From Pseudoalteromonas sp. GCY (GTDB taxonomy: Bacteria; Pseudomonadota; Gammaproteobacteria; Enterobacterales; Alteromonadaceae), in NCBI RefSeq assembly GCF_016695175.1, contig NZ_CP068022.1:186001-250000 (forward strand): 64,000 nt of DNA, given 5' to 3'. The notes under the pieces are model-generated. The model was not told where the DNA came from. It worked only from the letters and a program-made list of their open reading frames with translations, and ran no database searches. Shown here piece by piece: positions 50,326 to 59,528 of this stretch. Within the stretch, counting starts at the first letter, position 1. Each line of letters opens with the position of its first letter. Position numbers and translations under genes: made by a program.

Positions 50326-51977
50326 CTACTCAAGCTGATATAGAAGACAAACCAAAGTTTTCAGTGATATGGATTATTCCAATTATCGCGTTGCTCATCA
50401 CAGGCTGGATGTTATATCAACATCAGGCAAATAAAGGCCACACTATTTTTATAAAAATGACTGACGCAGATGGCATTATTGCCGGCAAAACTGAAGTGAG
50501 AGTAAAAAGCGTTAAGGTCGGGTTAGTCGAGTCATTAAAGCTTGAGTTAGCGCAAAATGCAGTGATTGCAAAAGTTAGGATTTTACAACCCTACCGTGAT
50601 TTATTGGCTGAAGACTCTTCTTTTTGGGTAGTAAAACCTAGAATTGATGAATCCGGCATCTCAGGCATGAATACGCTACTCTCTGGAGTATATATAGAGC
50701 TCTCCCCTGGTGATGCAAAAACACGTTCGAGCATATTCACCTTAATGGATGAACCTGCATTAATTGGCTCAGAGGTGCAAGGAAAGCGCTACCAACTCGT
50801 GGCTTCAGATGCTGAAGTATTAGACGTTGGCTCCAGTATTTTTTTCCGCAATTATAAAGTGGGTCAGGTTGAGTCTGCGCACTTTAGTGTCGAAAGCTTA
50901 AAAATGGAATATGGTATTTTTATCTATTCGCCATACGATACCCTTATCACAGACAACGCTATTTTCTGGATTAGTTCCGGCATTGATTTTAAACTATCAA
51001 CGGAAGGTGTTGAAGTGTCGACAGGATCGCTAGCAAAGATGATCAAGGGCGGGATTTCTGTTGACTATCCACCAACTATGCCAAGCGGCACTGCGGCGCT
51101 CGAAAACAAAACCTACGCCTTACACAAAAACTTTGCAATGGCTTTAGAGCAACGTTTTGATCACTTTGATTACTATCTCATTGAGTTTGAGCAATCAATT
51201 CGAGGACTTCGAGCTGGCGCACCAATTGAATATAGAGGTATGCGAATTGGTACGATAGAGCAAGTTCCTGCGACTGGTGTTAGCGACGATAGACCTTTAT
51301 ACTTTCAACAAAATAACACTTCTGTGCCTGTATTGGTTAAAATTGAGTACGGCCGCATTTACGAAGATGCACAGCTTGCACAAACATATTGGTCAGAAAA
51401 TATAGACAAATGGATTAGCAGCGGCCTTAGAGCGTCACTAAAAAGTGGCAATTTGTTAACAGGTGCGGTATATATAGAGTTAGACTTTTATCCAAGTGCA
51501 GAAGTCGTTAGTTCAAACAAAACGACTATTTATCCAGTATTACCTAGCGTTCCGAGCGGTATTACAGCACTTTCTGAACAGGTCACAAGCTTACTGAACA
51601 AGTTAAATGGGTTACCTCTTGAAACAACTGTTAAGGAACTAGAAGGTGCCCTTCAGCAACACAGGTTACTAGCAATGGAAATGAATCAACTCGTAGAGTC
51701 TATCAATAATAACAATATAACAGACAAGGTTGGCGGTAATTTAACGAGCTTAAAAGATACGTTAAGCCAGCTCACATCAAGCTTGAAGCAATTTGAGCAA
51801 ACCATGACTCAGTACCAAAAAGGTTCAGGTGTTATGGATCAACTTAGTAATACCCTTGAAGAACTTGAAAGTTTGTCAAATCGCTTAAAGCCTATTTCTA
51901 AAGGGTTGAATGAGCAACCGAATATGCTTATTTTCAATAAAGAGAGCGGTACAGATCCACTCCCAAGGAAAAAATAG
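50322..51977 (+). CDS. pqiB: Intermembrane transport protein PqiB, MCE domains
   Basis: A 551-residue protein with one N-terminal membrane helix (VIWIIPIIALLITGWMLY) and three MCE repeats, starting about residues 40, 160 and 285. The typical 'G-I-x-x-G-x-x-x-V-x-x-x-x-V-x-x-G' pattern is seen in GIIAGKTEVRVKSVKVG. A long coiled-coil C-terminus (~430-530) completes the tube that spans the periplasm. It binds lipids and bridges the two membranes. It overlaps pqiA by 4 bases; pqiC follows directly. Confidence 0.93.
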   Translation: MTTQADIEDKPKFSVIWIIPIIALLITGWMLYQHQANKGHTIFIKMTDADGIIAGKTEVRVKSVKVGLVESLKLELAQNAVIAKVRILQPYRDLLAEDSSFWVVKPRIDESGISGMNTLLSGVYIELSPGDAKTRSSIFTLMDEPALIGSEVQGKRYQLVASDAEVLDVGSSIFFRNYKVGQVESAHFSVESLKMEYGIFIYSPYDTLITDNAIFWISSGIDFKLSTEGVEVSTGSLAKMIKGGISVDYPPTMPSGTAALENKTYALHKNFAMALEQRFDHFDYYLIEFEQSIRGLRAGAPIEYRGMRIGTIEQVPATGVSDDRPLYFQQNNTSVPVLVKIEYGRIYEDAQLAQTYWSENIDKWISSGLRASLKSGNLLTGAVYIELDFYPSAEVVSSNKTTIYPVLPSVPSGITALSEQVTSLLNKLNGLPLETTVKELEGALQQHRLLAMEMNQLVESINNNNITDKVGGNLTSLKDTLSQLTSSLKQFEQTMTQYQKGSGVMDQLSNTLEELESLSNRLKPISKGLNEQPNMLIFNKESGTDPLPRKK

Positions 51978-52556
51978 ATGAAGACTGGCTTAGCGACATT
52001 TTTGCTTTTATTTTGTTTAACGGGCTGTATAACGAATCCATCGCAGCCGGTTAGTTATTATCAGTTAGAAGCAAAGAGTGTCGCTGACGAAAAGCTAGTT
52101 GAGCTCAATCACGTTCTCTTGGTTGATAAAGTGCAGTTGATTGAATTGTTTGATCAGCAAGCTTTAGTGCAATATCAACCAGAGAACAAAGTAAATATCG
52201 CTAATTTTCATTTTTGGGCTCAGCCACCTTCCGATATGCTGACTTGGAATTTAGTAAACGCGTTAAATGCAACCAATAAAACCACTGCAATTAAAAGCGA
52301 TAAGGTTTATCGCAACACGCAAGAACATCAACGCCTCGTTGTAGAAATTAACGAGTTTGCAGGGCACTTTGAAAAAGGCGCTGTGATGAGTGGGACTTGG
52401 TATCTTTACCAATACAAAGAAGGGAGCTATCAACTAACTCAAGTGCAACCATTCCAATTTGAAACAACGCTTGAGCAGGATGGCTTTAGTGCTCTTGTAT
52501 CTGCACATCAAAAAAACTTTAACCAACTAACTGCACAAATAAGTCTGCATTTATAG
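51978..52556 (+). CDS. pqiC: PqiC outer-membrane lipoprotein
   Basis: A 192-residue ABC-transporter-auxiliary-type lipoprotein (lipobox LTGC near residue 17). It starts with the base directly after pqiB's stop. The YYQLEAKSVADEKLVELNHVLLVDKVQL segment matches the family. It caps PqiB at the outer membrane. The complete pqiABC operon is therefore present. It overlaps the convergent acetyltransferase gene by 6 bases. Confidence 0.9.
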   Translation: MKTGLATFLLLFCLTGCITNPSQPVSYYQLEAKSVADEKLVELNHVLLVDKVQLIELFDQQALVQYQPENKVNIANFHFWAQPPSDMLTWNLVNALNATNKTTAIKSDKVYRNTQEHQRLVVEINEFAGHFEKGAVMSGTWYLYQYKEGSYQLTQVQPFQFETTLEQDGFSALVSAHQKNFNQLTAQISLHL

Positions 52557-53060
52557 TTGGCACTCAAACACCACTACAGGTGTTAAGTCATTATCAATTA
52601 TTATTTTACCAATACGACTAAATCCCACTTTGCTAAGTAGGTTAATGCTGTTACGGTTACTTTCTAATGTAATAGCACCTAACTTGGTGTAGCTTTGTTC
52701 TAATTTAGCATATTCCATAAGTAACCTAACAGCCTCAGCCGCATAGCCTTTTCCGGTAAACTCATCTAAAAGCGCATAACCTAAGTCTGGAATATTAAAA
52801 AAAGGCCTTTGATATAAGCCACACAACCCAATACTAGTATTGCTGCTTGCTTCTACAACAATGTAAGCTGCTGGCTTACCAATTTGATAGGGAATAAGGT
52901 AAGCTTGCTCGATATGCTCCTCAGCTTGTTGTTGCGTTTGTATGCCTTTATCGCGGATGTTATCGATAAAGCTTTTTTGATTCAAAAGCCTGAGTAAGAA
53001 GCCGGCATCATTTAAAGTTGCTTTCCTTAAAAAGATCCGTTCTCCCGTCGCTATCGTCAT
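52551..53060 (-). CDS. GNAT-family N-acetyltransferase
   Basis: A 169-residue acetyltransferase from ATG 53060, chosen because the strong SD GGAGGCAGA precedes it; an ATG at 53093 lies upstream. The fold has GERIFLRKATLNDAGFLLRLLN, YIVVEASSNTSIGLCGLYQRP, the acetyl-CoA loop (GKGYAAEAVRLLMEYA) and IGKIIIDNDLTPVVVFE. It resembles RimJ/RimL-like enzymes that acetylate protein or small-molecule amines. It is convergent with pqiC. Confidence 0.9.
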   Translation of the reverse strand: MTIATGERIFLRKATLNDAGFLLRLLNQKSFIDNIRDKGIQTQQQAEEHIEQAYLIPYQIGKPAAYIVVEASSNTSIGLCGLYQRPFFNIPDLGYALLDEFTGKGYAAEAVRLLMEYAKLEQSYTKLGAITLESNRNSINLLSKVGFSRIGKIIIDNDLTPVVVFECQL

Positions 53061-53123
53061 TCTGCCTCCAAAAATATCATAATTAACTTCCATAGGAACT
53101 TTAGCATTTACATAAGCGAATAA

Positions 53124-53154
53124 AAAAGCTGGGAAACAAATTTGCCCAGCTTTT
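53124..53154 (-). terminator. Terminator after the M16 peptidase gene
   Basis: AAAAGCTGGG and CCCAGCTTTT pair with an 11-base loop, 25 bases beyond the M16 stop. On the minus strand it runs into TTTTTTA. Confidence 0.8.
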
Positions 53155-53178
53155 AATTGCTACTGAAATACCGGCAGG

Positions 53179-56064
53179 TTACTGTTGGAACTTGACGTTT
53201 TTATACATTTGCTCAACTGAGTCTAGCTTAGTTTGCTTCGGTAAATCTGCAAACGGCTCAGCTTGGAACTTAGCACCGCGTAATTGAATATTTAATCTAG
53301 CAGCATCGGTGTTCATTACAGTTTGCTGATAGTACGCTTTAATATCTTCTAATGTGACCGCTTTAACTGCAGCGATTAACTTAGCTTCGGAGTCAAACGC
53401 CATATTTTCTTTGAACCAATCGCCTATTAATGGTTGTAGTTCTTCAGAAAGGTTTTTTGGCTCTTCGGTTAATGAGACTAACACTGCATTTTTTAACTGC
53501 TCAAACGTTGCCCCGTCTAACGCGGCTAAGTCTTTAGCGTATTCATCTTTATACGCGTCAAAGCGAGCTTGCATGCTTTTAGCATCTTTTACCGGTGTTT
53601 GAATATAGAAGCCTAGCGCTGAATATTCGTCAATAGCGACACTCGTTGCACCAACCGCATACGCTAGCTGCTCTTCGGTTCTCAGACGTTCAAATGCCGC
53701 CGTTCTTAAGTGCCCTTGAAGCACCATCGCCGCCGCCTTTTGCGCATAGCCTTTGATTGGGTGCACTGCAAAATCGATCACAGCAACATCGGCAACATCA
53801 ATGTCTTGCTGCCATACAAGTGTCTGCTTTTGCTCTGGTTGCCAATATTTAGCACGTGCGTACTCAGTCACTTTTTGGCGTTTGGGCAGCGCATTGTCGA
53901 GCGTCTCTTTTACTGTTTGCAAATCGGCTTTGTCGTAGTTGCCATAGGCAAAAACACGAACTTGGTTATTCGTCAGAATTTGATCTTGCACTTTATCTAA
54001 GTCGGCCAGAGTCAAAGATTTAGCTGCTGATATCAATGCAGAATCATCATAACTTCCTGAACGGATAAGTTTTTGATAAACACCGAAAGCTTGTCTGAAT
54101 GGGAATTCTTTTTCTTGGTTTTTAATGCCACGTACGTAACGATCAATGGCTTGGTCAAATGATCGTTTATTCGTTTCTATACGTACGCCAGAGAGCGCAT
54201 CCTTTATCAATAAAGCTTGCTTATCAGTAAAACCTGAAATATCTAGCATTATCCCATTTGCAGGAGTCAGCCCAAGATGCATACCCGCTATGCTCGCTTC
54301 TGTCATTAACTTTGCTTTATCCAAGCGGTATAAGTCAGCCCAAATCGACAGTGCAACCTCAGTTTTGATGTCTTTTAATGCACTTGGGTTATTGACGTAA
54401 ATTTTCAGACTACCTTTAGGCTGTTGGTAGAAACGCTCACTCGCAGCATGCCAAACCGTTACGCCATCAGCATCAATAACCTTCTGAACGCCCTTTTTCG
54501 CATCATCCGCAGATGTTTTCAGTGCGAAGTTTTCAGGTAGCAAGGTATTTACACTAGGAAGTGCTAAATCGAAATTTGCTTCTTCTTTCCATTTATCAAA
54601 ATCACTACGCTTTAAGTCTACAATCTGATATTCACCATCATAGAAGTGTAGTTTTGCATCAGTAGGTTCACCTTTACTGATATACCATACCCGCATTTGC
54701 TCAGGTGTTAATTGCTTCAAGACGGCCTTAACAGCATCAGCATCAAACTGCGCATAGTAGTAGCTCGCATTGATAGCGTGGTTCATTGGGTAATGCTGCA
54801 TGCTATCCGCAAGGTTACTGACGTAACCAAACTCATCGCCTTTTTCTAAAAATCTAAATTGATTATTTAGCGACGTTTGGATTTCCTTGAAGTAACGGCT
54901 ATCGACGCCTTTATCACGGATCATATCGATATAATCAAGTACCGTACCTGTAATTAACTCGCGTTGCTTTAAGCCCTCATCGGTTAACTGAATATCAATC
55001 TGCAATGTCCCGTAGTTGCCATAACTATTTGGTGTCGCGAATGCACTTAACGATGAGATTAAGCCTTTATCTTTTAGTACTTGAGCAGGGCTGCCAGCCA
55101 TTTCATTACTTAGAAGGTATGTAATGAAATAATTCGGTTTAACCGCAAACGCGCTTGAGTTGTTCTTGATAGTGAAATCAAGCTGCAACGTTTTTACGTC
55201 TTCGTTTGGTTTATAATGGACTAATTTTTGCCCAACGTTATCGAAGTTAAGCGATTGTTTAACCTCTGGCTTCTCGATGTTTTTATTCTTAATTGTCGTG
55301 AAGTGCTTTTTCGCTTTTGCCACCATCTGCTCAATCGGCTCGTTAGAAATCATGGCTAACTTCATGATATTCGCAGAGTAGTACTTATCATAAAAAGCAA
55401 CGGTCTCTTGATGTAGTTTGCTACCTTCTTTATCACCTAACGTTTCTAAGTTACCAATAAGAAAGCGGTTAGCTGGATGTTCTCCCATCATGTTTCGTGC
55501 AAGTTTAAATTGACCAAAAAAGTCCATTTCACGACGCATAGACCACTCTGCGTTTACTGCGTTTTTTTCTTTTTCTGTGTACTCAGGGTAAAGCTTTGGA
55601 GATTTAAAGAAATCAGAGAATCTGTCTAACGCCTCGTCATAGGCATCGTTGTTCACTTTGAACATATAATTAGTAATATCCAGCCAAGTGTAAGCATTGT
55701 GTGCTCCACCGTTTTTGGTCATGAACTCAGAATAACCTTTGCTATCTGGATACTTTTCTGTACCAAGGAATAACATATGCTCAAGATAGTGCGCCATCCC
55801 CTGCTGAGACATAGGATCGTGTAGTAGACCAACGCCAACACTCAGCGCTGCCGCTGATTTCGATACAGAAGGATCTGATACCAAAATGACTTCAATGCCA
55901 TTTTCCAAGGTTAACGTTTGATATTGTCTATCATCATTAGGACTTACAACCAGTTGCTCTGAAAGAAGATTCTCAGTCGTGTCTGAATAATTGAGTGAAG
56001 AAGTTGTACCACATCCAGTCAAAACTGCTAAGGTAAGTGTGCTAATTGCGAATAGCTTTTTCAT
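53179..56064 (-). CDS. M16-family (insulinase-like) zinc peptidase, lipoprotein
   Basis: A 961-residue peptidase of the pitrilysin/insulin-degrading type. The start at 56064 gives a clean lipoprotein signal (MKKLFAISTLTLAVLTGCG; Cys18). The inverted zinc motif HYLEH is at 92-96 (in MAHYLEHMLFLGTEKYP), with the distal Glu in NAVNAEWSMRRE. Three further M16 domains follow, including a C-terminal ARLNIQLRG. It degrades peptides in the periplasm, tethered by its lipid. Frame residues before M25 of the longer ORF are unlikely to be translated. Confidence 0.93.
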   Translation of the reverse strand: MKKLFAISTLTLAVLTGCGTTSSLNYSDTTENLLSEQLVVSPNDDRQYQTLTLENGIEVILVSDPSVSKSAAALSVGVGLLHDPMSQQGMAHYLEHMLFLGTEKYPDSKGYSEFMTKNGGAHNAYTWLDITNYMFKVNNDAYDEALDRFSDFFKSPKLYPEYTEKEKNAVNAEWSMRREMDFFGQFKLARNMMGEHPANRFLIGNLETLGDKEGSKLHQETVAFYDKYYSANIMKLAMISNEPIEQMVAKAKKHFTTIKNKNIEKPEVKQSLNFDNVGQKLVHYKPNEDVKTLQLDFTIKNNSSAFAVKPNYFITYLLSNEMAGSPAQVLKDKGLISSLSAFATPNSYGNYGTLQIDIQLTDEGLKQRELITGTVLDYIDMIRDKGVDSRYFKEIQTSLNNQFRFLEKGDEFGYVSNLADSMQHYPMNHAINASYYYAQFDADAVKAVLKQLTPEQMRVWYISKGEPTDAKLHFYDGEYQIVDLKRSDFDKWKEEANFDLALPSVNTLLPENFALKTSADDAKKGVQKVIDADGVTVWHAASERFYQQPKGSLKIYVNNPSALKDIKTEVALSIWADLYRLDKAKLMTEASIAGMHLGLTPANGIMLDISGFTDKQALLIKDALSGVRIETNKRSFDQAIDRYVRGIKNQEKEFPFRQAFGVYQKLIRSGSYDDSALISAAKSLTLADLDKVQDQILTNNQVRVFAYGNYDKADLQTVKETLDNALPKRQKVTEYARAKYWQPEQKQTLVWQQDIDVADVAVIDFAVHPIKGYAQKAAAMVLQGHLRTAAFERLRTEEQLAYAVGATSVAIDEYSALGFYIQTPVKDAKSMQARFDAYKDEYAKDLAALDGATFEQLKNAVLVSLTEEPKNLSEELQPLIGDWFKENMAFDSEAKLIAAVKAVTLEDIKAYYQQTVMNTDAARLNIQLRGAKFQAEPFADLPKQTKLDSVEQMYKNVKFQQ

Positions 56065-56181
56065 AAAACAATCCATTATTGTGATAATTACTTTTTGGAA
56101 CCAGACTATCATCGTCATTCGACTAAGCTTTTGCAATATAGAAATTTTTTGTTTTGTAACACTTCGTAAACTGAGGAACCT

Positions 56182-56604
56182 ATGCCAACATCCATTTATC
56201 TACTGCTCGCCGCGCTATTTTTACAAACTCTGCTGACCTTAGTCATTATGGTCATTATGGGTAAACGTCGATTTAAAGCTGCACGAGAGAAACAGATCCA
56301 GTTTGATCAGTTCAAAACCATGGCGCTGGACAATGCGCCTGAAGAGGTCATTCTGGCATCCAGAAACTTTACTAATCAATTCGAAATTCCCGTGTTGTTT
56401 TTTGTTGTTTCTCTTGCCGCACTCGCAATGAAACTCGTCACTTTGTGGTTCAGTATCTTCGCCCTACTGTTTGTAATTAGTCGTATTGTACATGCCTATG
56501 TTCATATCGGTAGTAATCATGTTAGAACGCGTTTTCGCCTCTACCTTGCTGGTTGCGCCTTCATTGTATTGCAGTGGTCCACGTTAATTTTAACACTTAT
56601 ATAA
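56182..56604 (+). CDS. MAPEG-family membrane protein
   Basis: A 140-residue inner-membrane protein with four helices. The NQFEIPVLFFVV segment and the SRIVHAYVHIGSNHVRTRFRLYLAG segment are MAPEG signatures (eicosanoid/glutathione-metabolism fold). Bacterial members may be glutathione-dependent peroxidases or transferases, but the substrate is unknown. It is divergent from the M16 gene with a 117-bp gap. Confidence 0.87.
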   Translation: MPTSIYLLLAALFLQTLLTLVIMVIMGKRRFKAAREKQIQFDQFKTMALDNAPEEVILASRNFTNQFEIPVLFFVVSLAALAMKLVTLWFSIFALLFVISRIVHAYVHIGSNHVRTRFRLYLAGCAFIVLQWSTLILTLI

Positions 56605-56706
56605 CCAAATATAATAAAAACACCATCCGTTTTAGCTAATTGTTCTTTAATCTCTGACTCAATTTGTTAGCATGGCGATGGCAAAAAGAACAACAGGGGC
56701 ACATAG

Positions 56707-56898
56707 ATGAAACAGGATAATGATATCTGCGATTTTGGACTTCATGCAGGAGAGCCATACTCCACGCTGCCAGCGAGCTTTTTAAACTGGATGATAGAAA
56801 CAGACCATGCAAAATGTGAGTTAGCAAAGTTTGAACTGGACAGAAGAGTATCCGCGGTGGCACAAAACGCCAGAAAATATAGCAATTTTGAGTGTTAG
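56707..56898 (+). CDS. Small ExoX-C/DUF3820-like protein
   Basis: A 63-residue protein whose centre (FGLHAGEPYSTLPASFLNWMI and KFELDRR) resembles the short FGKxxG...LPxxYLxW module seen at the C-terminus of exodeoxyribonuclease X and in DUF3820. The glycine and Trp of that module are kept. A role with nucleic acids is possible. The SD AGGGGCACATAG supports the start. Confidence 0.6.
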   Translation: MKQDNDICDFGLHAGEPYSTLPASFLNWMIETDHAKCELAKFELDRRVSAVAQNARKYSNFEC

Positions 56899-56961
56899 CA
56901 CTATTAAAATAATTATAATGTTCTAGAATACGCGCATAATTTATCAAATAGCTTCTAAATT

Positions 56962-58551
56962 ATGCGCAACTTACTTATTTTTTCAACGGCTTTGCTATTA
57001 TCAGCATGCCACTTTTCCTCCCCTAAGCAGTCGCAACAAGCAGAATACTTAACCGTATTACACACCAACGATAATCATGGTCGTTTTTGGCAAAATGAAA
57101 AAGGTGAATATGGTATGGCTGCCAGAAAAACCTTAATTGACCAATTAAAAAGTGATGCCGAAAAAGCTGGACATGCCGTTATATTGCTTTCTGGAGGCGA
57201 TATAAACACGGGTGTACCGGAATCTGATTTACAGTTTGCCGAACCTGATTTTAAAGGAATGAGTAAACTCGGTTATGATGCCATGGCAATTGGTAACCAT
57301 GAATTTGACAACACTCGGGATGTACTAGCCAAACAAATTGAGTGGGCAAACTTCCCAGTACTGTCAGCAAATATTCTTGATAATACAAATCAAATGCCAG
57401 CATACGAGCCTTACACAATTATTGAGCGTGCAGGATTGACCATAGCTGTGCTTGGACTTACGACAATTGATACTGTTAAGATTGCCAATCCAAAACATGT
57501 TCATGGCCTTACTTTTATTGAGCCTTTAGCAGCCACAGAAAACTGGGTTCCTAAGATCAAAGCCAAATATCAGCCAGATATGATGATTGCTGTCACACAC
57601 ATGGGTCACTATCACGGTGCCAATCATGGGATCAATGCACCTGGTGATGTAACGCTCGCGCGCCAACTCCCGACAGGCATGCTTGACTTGATAGTCGGTG
57701 GACACTCTCAAGAGCCGGTCTGTGTCAACGACAATGGTAACGAGGATACCGCTTTCGCTCCTGGCAAAGCATGTAAGCCAGATAATCAAAACGGTGTTTG
57801 GATTATGCAAGCACATGAATGGGGTAAGTATGTGGGTAAAGCCGTTTTTAGACTAGATGGTGATACCAAAACTTTGATTAGCTACAACTTAATCCCAGTA
57901 AACTTAAAAGATAAAGCCGGCTCTGTGATTGGTGAAACAATTCAAGAAGACCCGCAAATGCTTGCTTTTTTAAAGCCTTTTCAAGAAAAAGGACAAGCTC
58001 AAATTGCTGGTGCTGTGGGATATGTTGATAGTTTCTTAGATGGGCGTCGCAGTACGGTTAGATTTAAGCAAAGCAACCTTGCAGATCTTATCATTAACGC
58101 GCAAATGGCGGCTGTTGAAGCTGACTTTGGCATTATCAGCGGTGGCGGGATCCGAGATAGTATTGAGCAAGGTGATGTCAGCTACAAAGATGTGCTAAAA
58201 GTTCACCCATTTAAAAATCGTATTACTTATATAGACTGGAAGGCCAGCGACCTAATTGATTACTTAAACATTGTCACTAAGTTCCCACCCGACTCTGGTG
58301 CTTACTTACAGTTCCACCATATTACGTTTGATATCAAAAACGATAAGGTAACCAATGTTCGCATAGCGGGCGAGCCATTAACTGACGGTAAGACCTACCG
58401 CATGAGTGTGAATAGTTATAACGCATCTGGTGGTGACGGCTATCCAAAAATTAACCATCTTCCCGAATATACCGCTACAGATCTAACTGATGCACAGGTC
58501 TTAAAAGATTATTTCCAAAAGAATAGTCCAATAAAGGCAGTGGATTTATAA
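56962..58551 (+). CDS. ushA: UshA-like 5'-nucleotidase/UDP-sugar hydrolase, lipoprotein
   Basis: A 529-residue lipoprotein with a lipobox LSAC (Cys16). It has the metallophosphoesterase motifs LHTNDNHGRF, GGDINTG, AIGNHEFD, VTHMGHY and GGHSQEP, then the C-terminal nucleotide-binding domain (LADLIINAQMAAVEADFGIISGGGIRDSIEQG). It hydrolyses nucleotides and UDP-sugars to nucleoside and phosphate outside the inner membrane. Unlike E. coli UshA it is lipid-anchored. A hairpin follows at 58562. It is 2.1 kb from a secreted S1/P1 nuclease, so nucleic-acid scavenging is likely. Confidence 0.9.
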   Translation: MRNLLIFSTALLLSACHFSSPKQSQQAEYLTVLHTNDNHGRFWQNEKGEYGMAARKTLIDQLKSDAEKAGHAVILLSGGDINTGVPESDLQFAEPDFKGMSKLGYDAMAIGNHEFDNTRDVLAKQIEWANFPVLSANILDNTNQMPAYEPYTIIERAGLTIAVLGLTTIDTVKIANPKHVHGLTFIEPLAATENWVPKIKAKYQPDMMIAVTHMGHYHGANHGINAPGDVTLARQLPTGMLDLIVGGHSQEPVCVNDNGNEDTAFAPGKACKPDNQNGVWIMQAHEWGKYVGKAVFRLDGDTKTLISYNLIPVNLKDKAGSVIGETIQEDPQMLAFLKPFQEKGQAQIAGAVGYVDSFLDGRRSTVRFKQSNLADLIINAQMAAVEADFGIISGGGIRDSIEQGDVSYKDVLKVHPFKNRITYIDWKASDLIDYLNIVTKFPPDSGAYLQFHHITFDIKNDKVTNVRIAGEPLTDGKTYRMSVNSYNASGGDGYPKINHLPEYTATDLTDAQVLKDYFQKNSPIKAVDL

Positions 58552-58561
58552 AAAGGCAATC

Positions 58562-58592
58562 CTGTAAAGCGGTGTGACTCACCGCTTTACAG
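58562..58592. terminator. Putative bidirectional terminator
   Basis: CTGTAAAGCGGTG, loop TGACT, CACCGCTTTACAG: a perfect 13-bp stem between convergent genes. No T-run follows on either strand, so it may act mainly as an mRNA end stabiliser. Confidence 0.6.
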
Positions 58593-58601
58593 AAGCCCAT
58601 T

Positions 58602-59528
58602 CTATTTACCAATAATATCAATATCAGACTTTTTCACTCCACTCAGTCCGTAGCTATGTAATTTAGAACGAGACCCTTCTCCGTGTGCTTTTGGTGGATA
58701 AAACAACACCTTTTTCTCTGGGAATGCTTCTAACACCTCATCTAGCGCAGCTCTAATTTCACTTAATGTTTTTTCTAAACTATTCGTGAAATTTGGCCGT
58801 TTTCTTATAGTATGACCAAGCTCAACTAAACGGTAAAAGTATTTATCAGCGAGTTCCAACAACTCTTTTGGCATCTCTTTGTTTTGATTGAGAACAGTAT
58901 CGGGATTTACATCGCAAAACTCAACAAGCGCTAAATAGAAGCATAATGGTTTGTTGGCAAGCTGGACACTTACTAGTTTGTCTCTATTCGTAGTTACTGT
59001 TTTCGAATACAAATCAATAACAAGCTTAAATTCAGGTAACTTTTCTAGCGTTTGGTTTGAACTTACCCTAGCCTCAATACCTTTTCTTCTCACCCAGTTG
59101 AACACCGCAACGCCGATAAACGCCATAACCAGAGGAAAAATATAGGCTGATTTTGGTTTGGTGTCATCTAGCGAAACCGCTACATAGAAGTTTCTGTGCG
59201 GCGCAGATAATGTTAGTACCTCACTTTTTTCACCCTGCCCTGCTCCAGACGTATTAATGTCAAGAACAGTTAAACGGGCATCTTGAGCGTCTAACACAGT
59301 ATTGAGTGAGTTTATATATTCTCTTAACTCAGTTTCATTACCTGCATAATGTAAAAAAGTATCTGCGACAGGTAAACGATTCATATCAATAGCAACGCGA
59401 AGCGCAACCGCTTCTTTTTGTTGCTTCAAAACCCGCTTAGTTTCAATACTTTGAGAAATGTAGAAAATGCCGCTAAACAACAGTGCCAAAGCAATAAAAA
59501 CGGATATATTACGCTGGCTAACTTCCAT
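58602..59528 (-). CDS. Two-helix membrane protein, possible signal transducer
   Basis: A 308-residue protein from ATG 59528 (SD CGGAGAAGAAG; a longer frame adds 12 residues). A hydrophobic helix near residues 8-27 and a second near 130-147 enclose a ~100-residue periplasmic region. The C-terminal ~150 residues are cytoplasmic; the pattern KLVIDLYSKTVTT...LANKPLCFYLALVEF and the terminal KSDIDIIGK recall a winged-helix DNA-binding domain of the ToxR/OmpR type, but this is a weak resemblance. Its start overlaps the end of the upstream periplasmic-protein gene by 11 bases, so they are translationally coupled. Confidence 0.65.
   Translation of the reverse strand: MEVSQRNISVFIALALLFSGIFYISQSIETKRVLKQQKEAVALRVAIDMNRLPVADTFLHYAGNETELREYINSLNTVLDAQDARLTVLDINTSGAGQGEKSEVLTLSAPHRNFYVAVSLDDTKPKSAYIFPLVMAFIGVAVFNWVRRKGIEARVSSNQTLEKLPEFKLVIDLYSKTVTTNRDKLVSVQLANKPLCFYLALVEFCDVNPDTVLNQNKEMPKELLELADKYFYRLVELGHTIRKRPNFTNSLEKTLSEIRAALDEVLEAFPEKKVLFYPPKAHGEGSRSKLHSYGLSGVKKSDIDIIGK

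Noticed and set aside
56636..56947. Minus-strand ORF of about 103 codons
   Set aside because: It overlaps the ExoX-C-like gene on the plus strand, which has a good SD and a recognisable pattern; the minus frame has neither.
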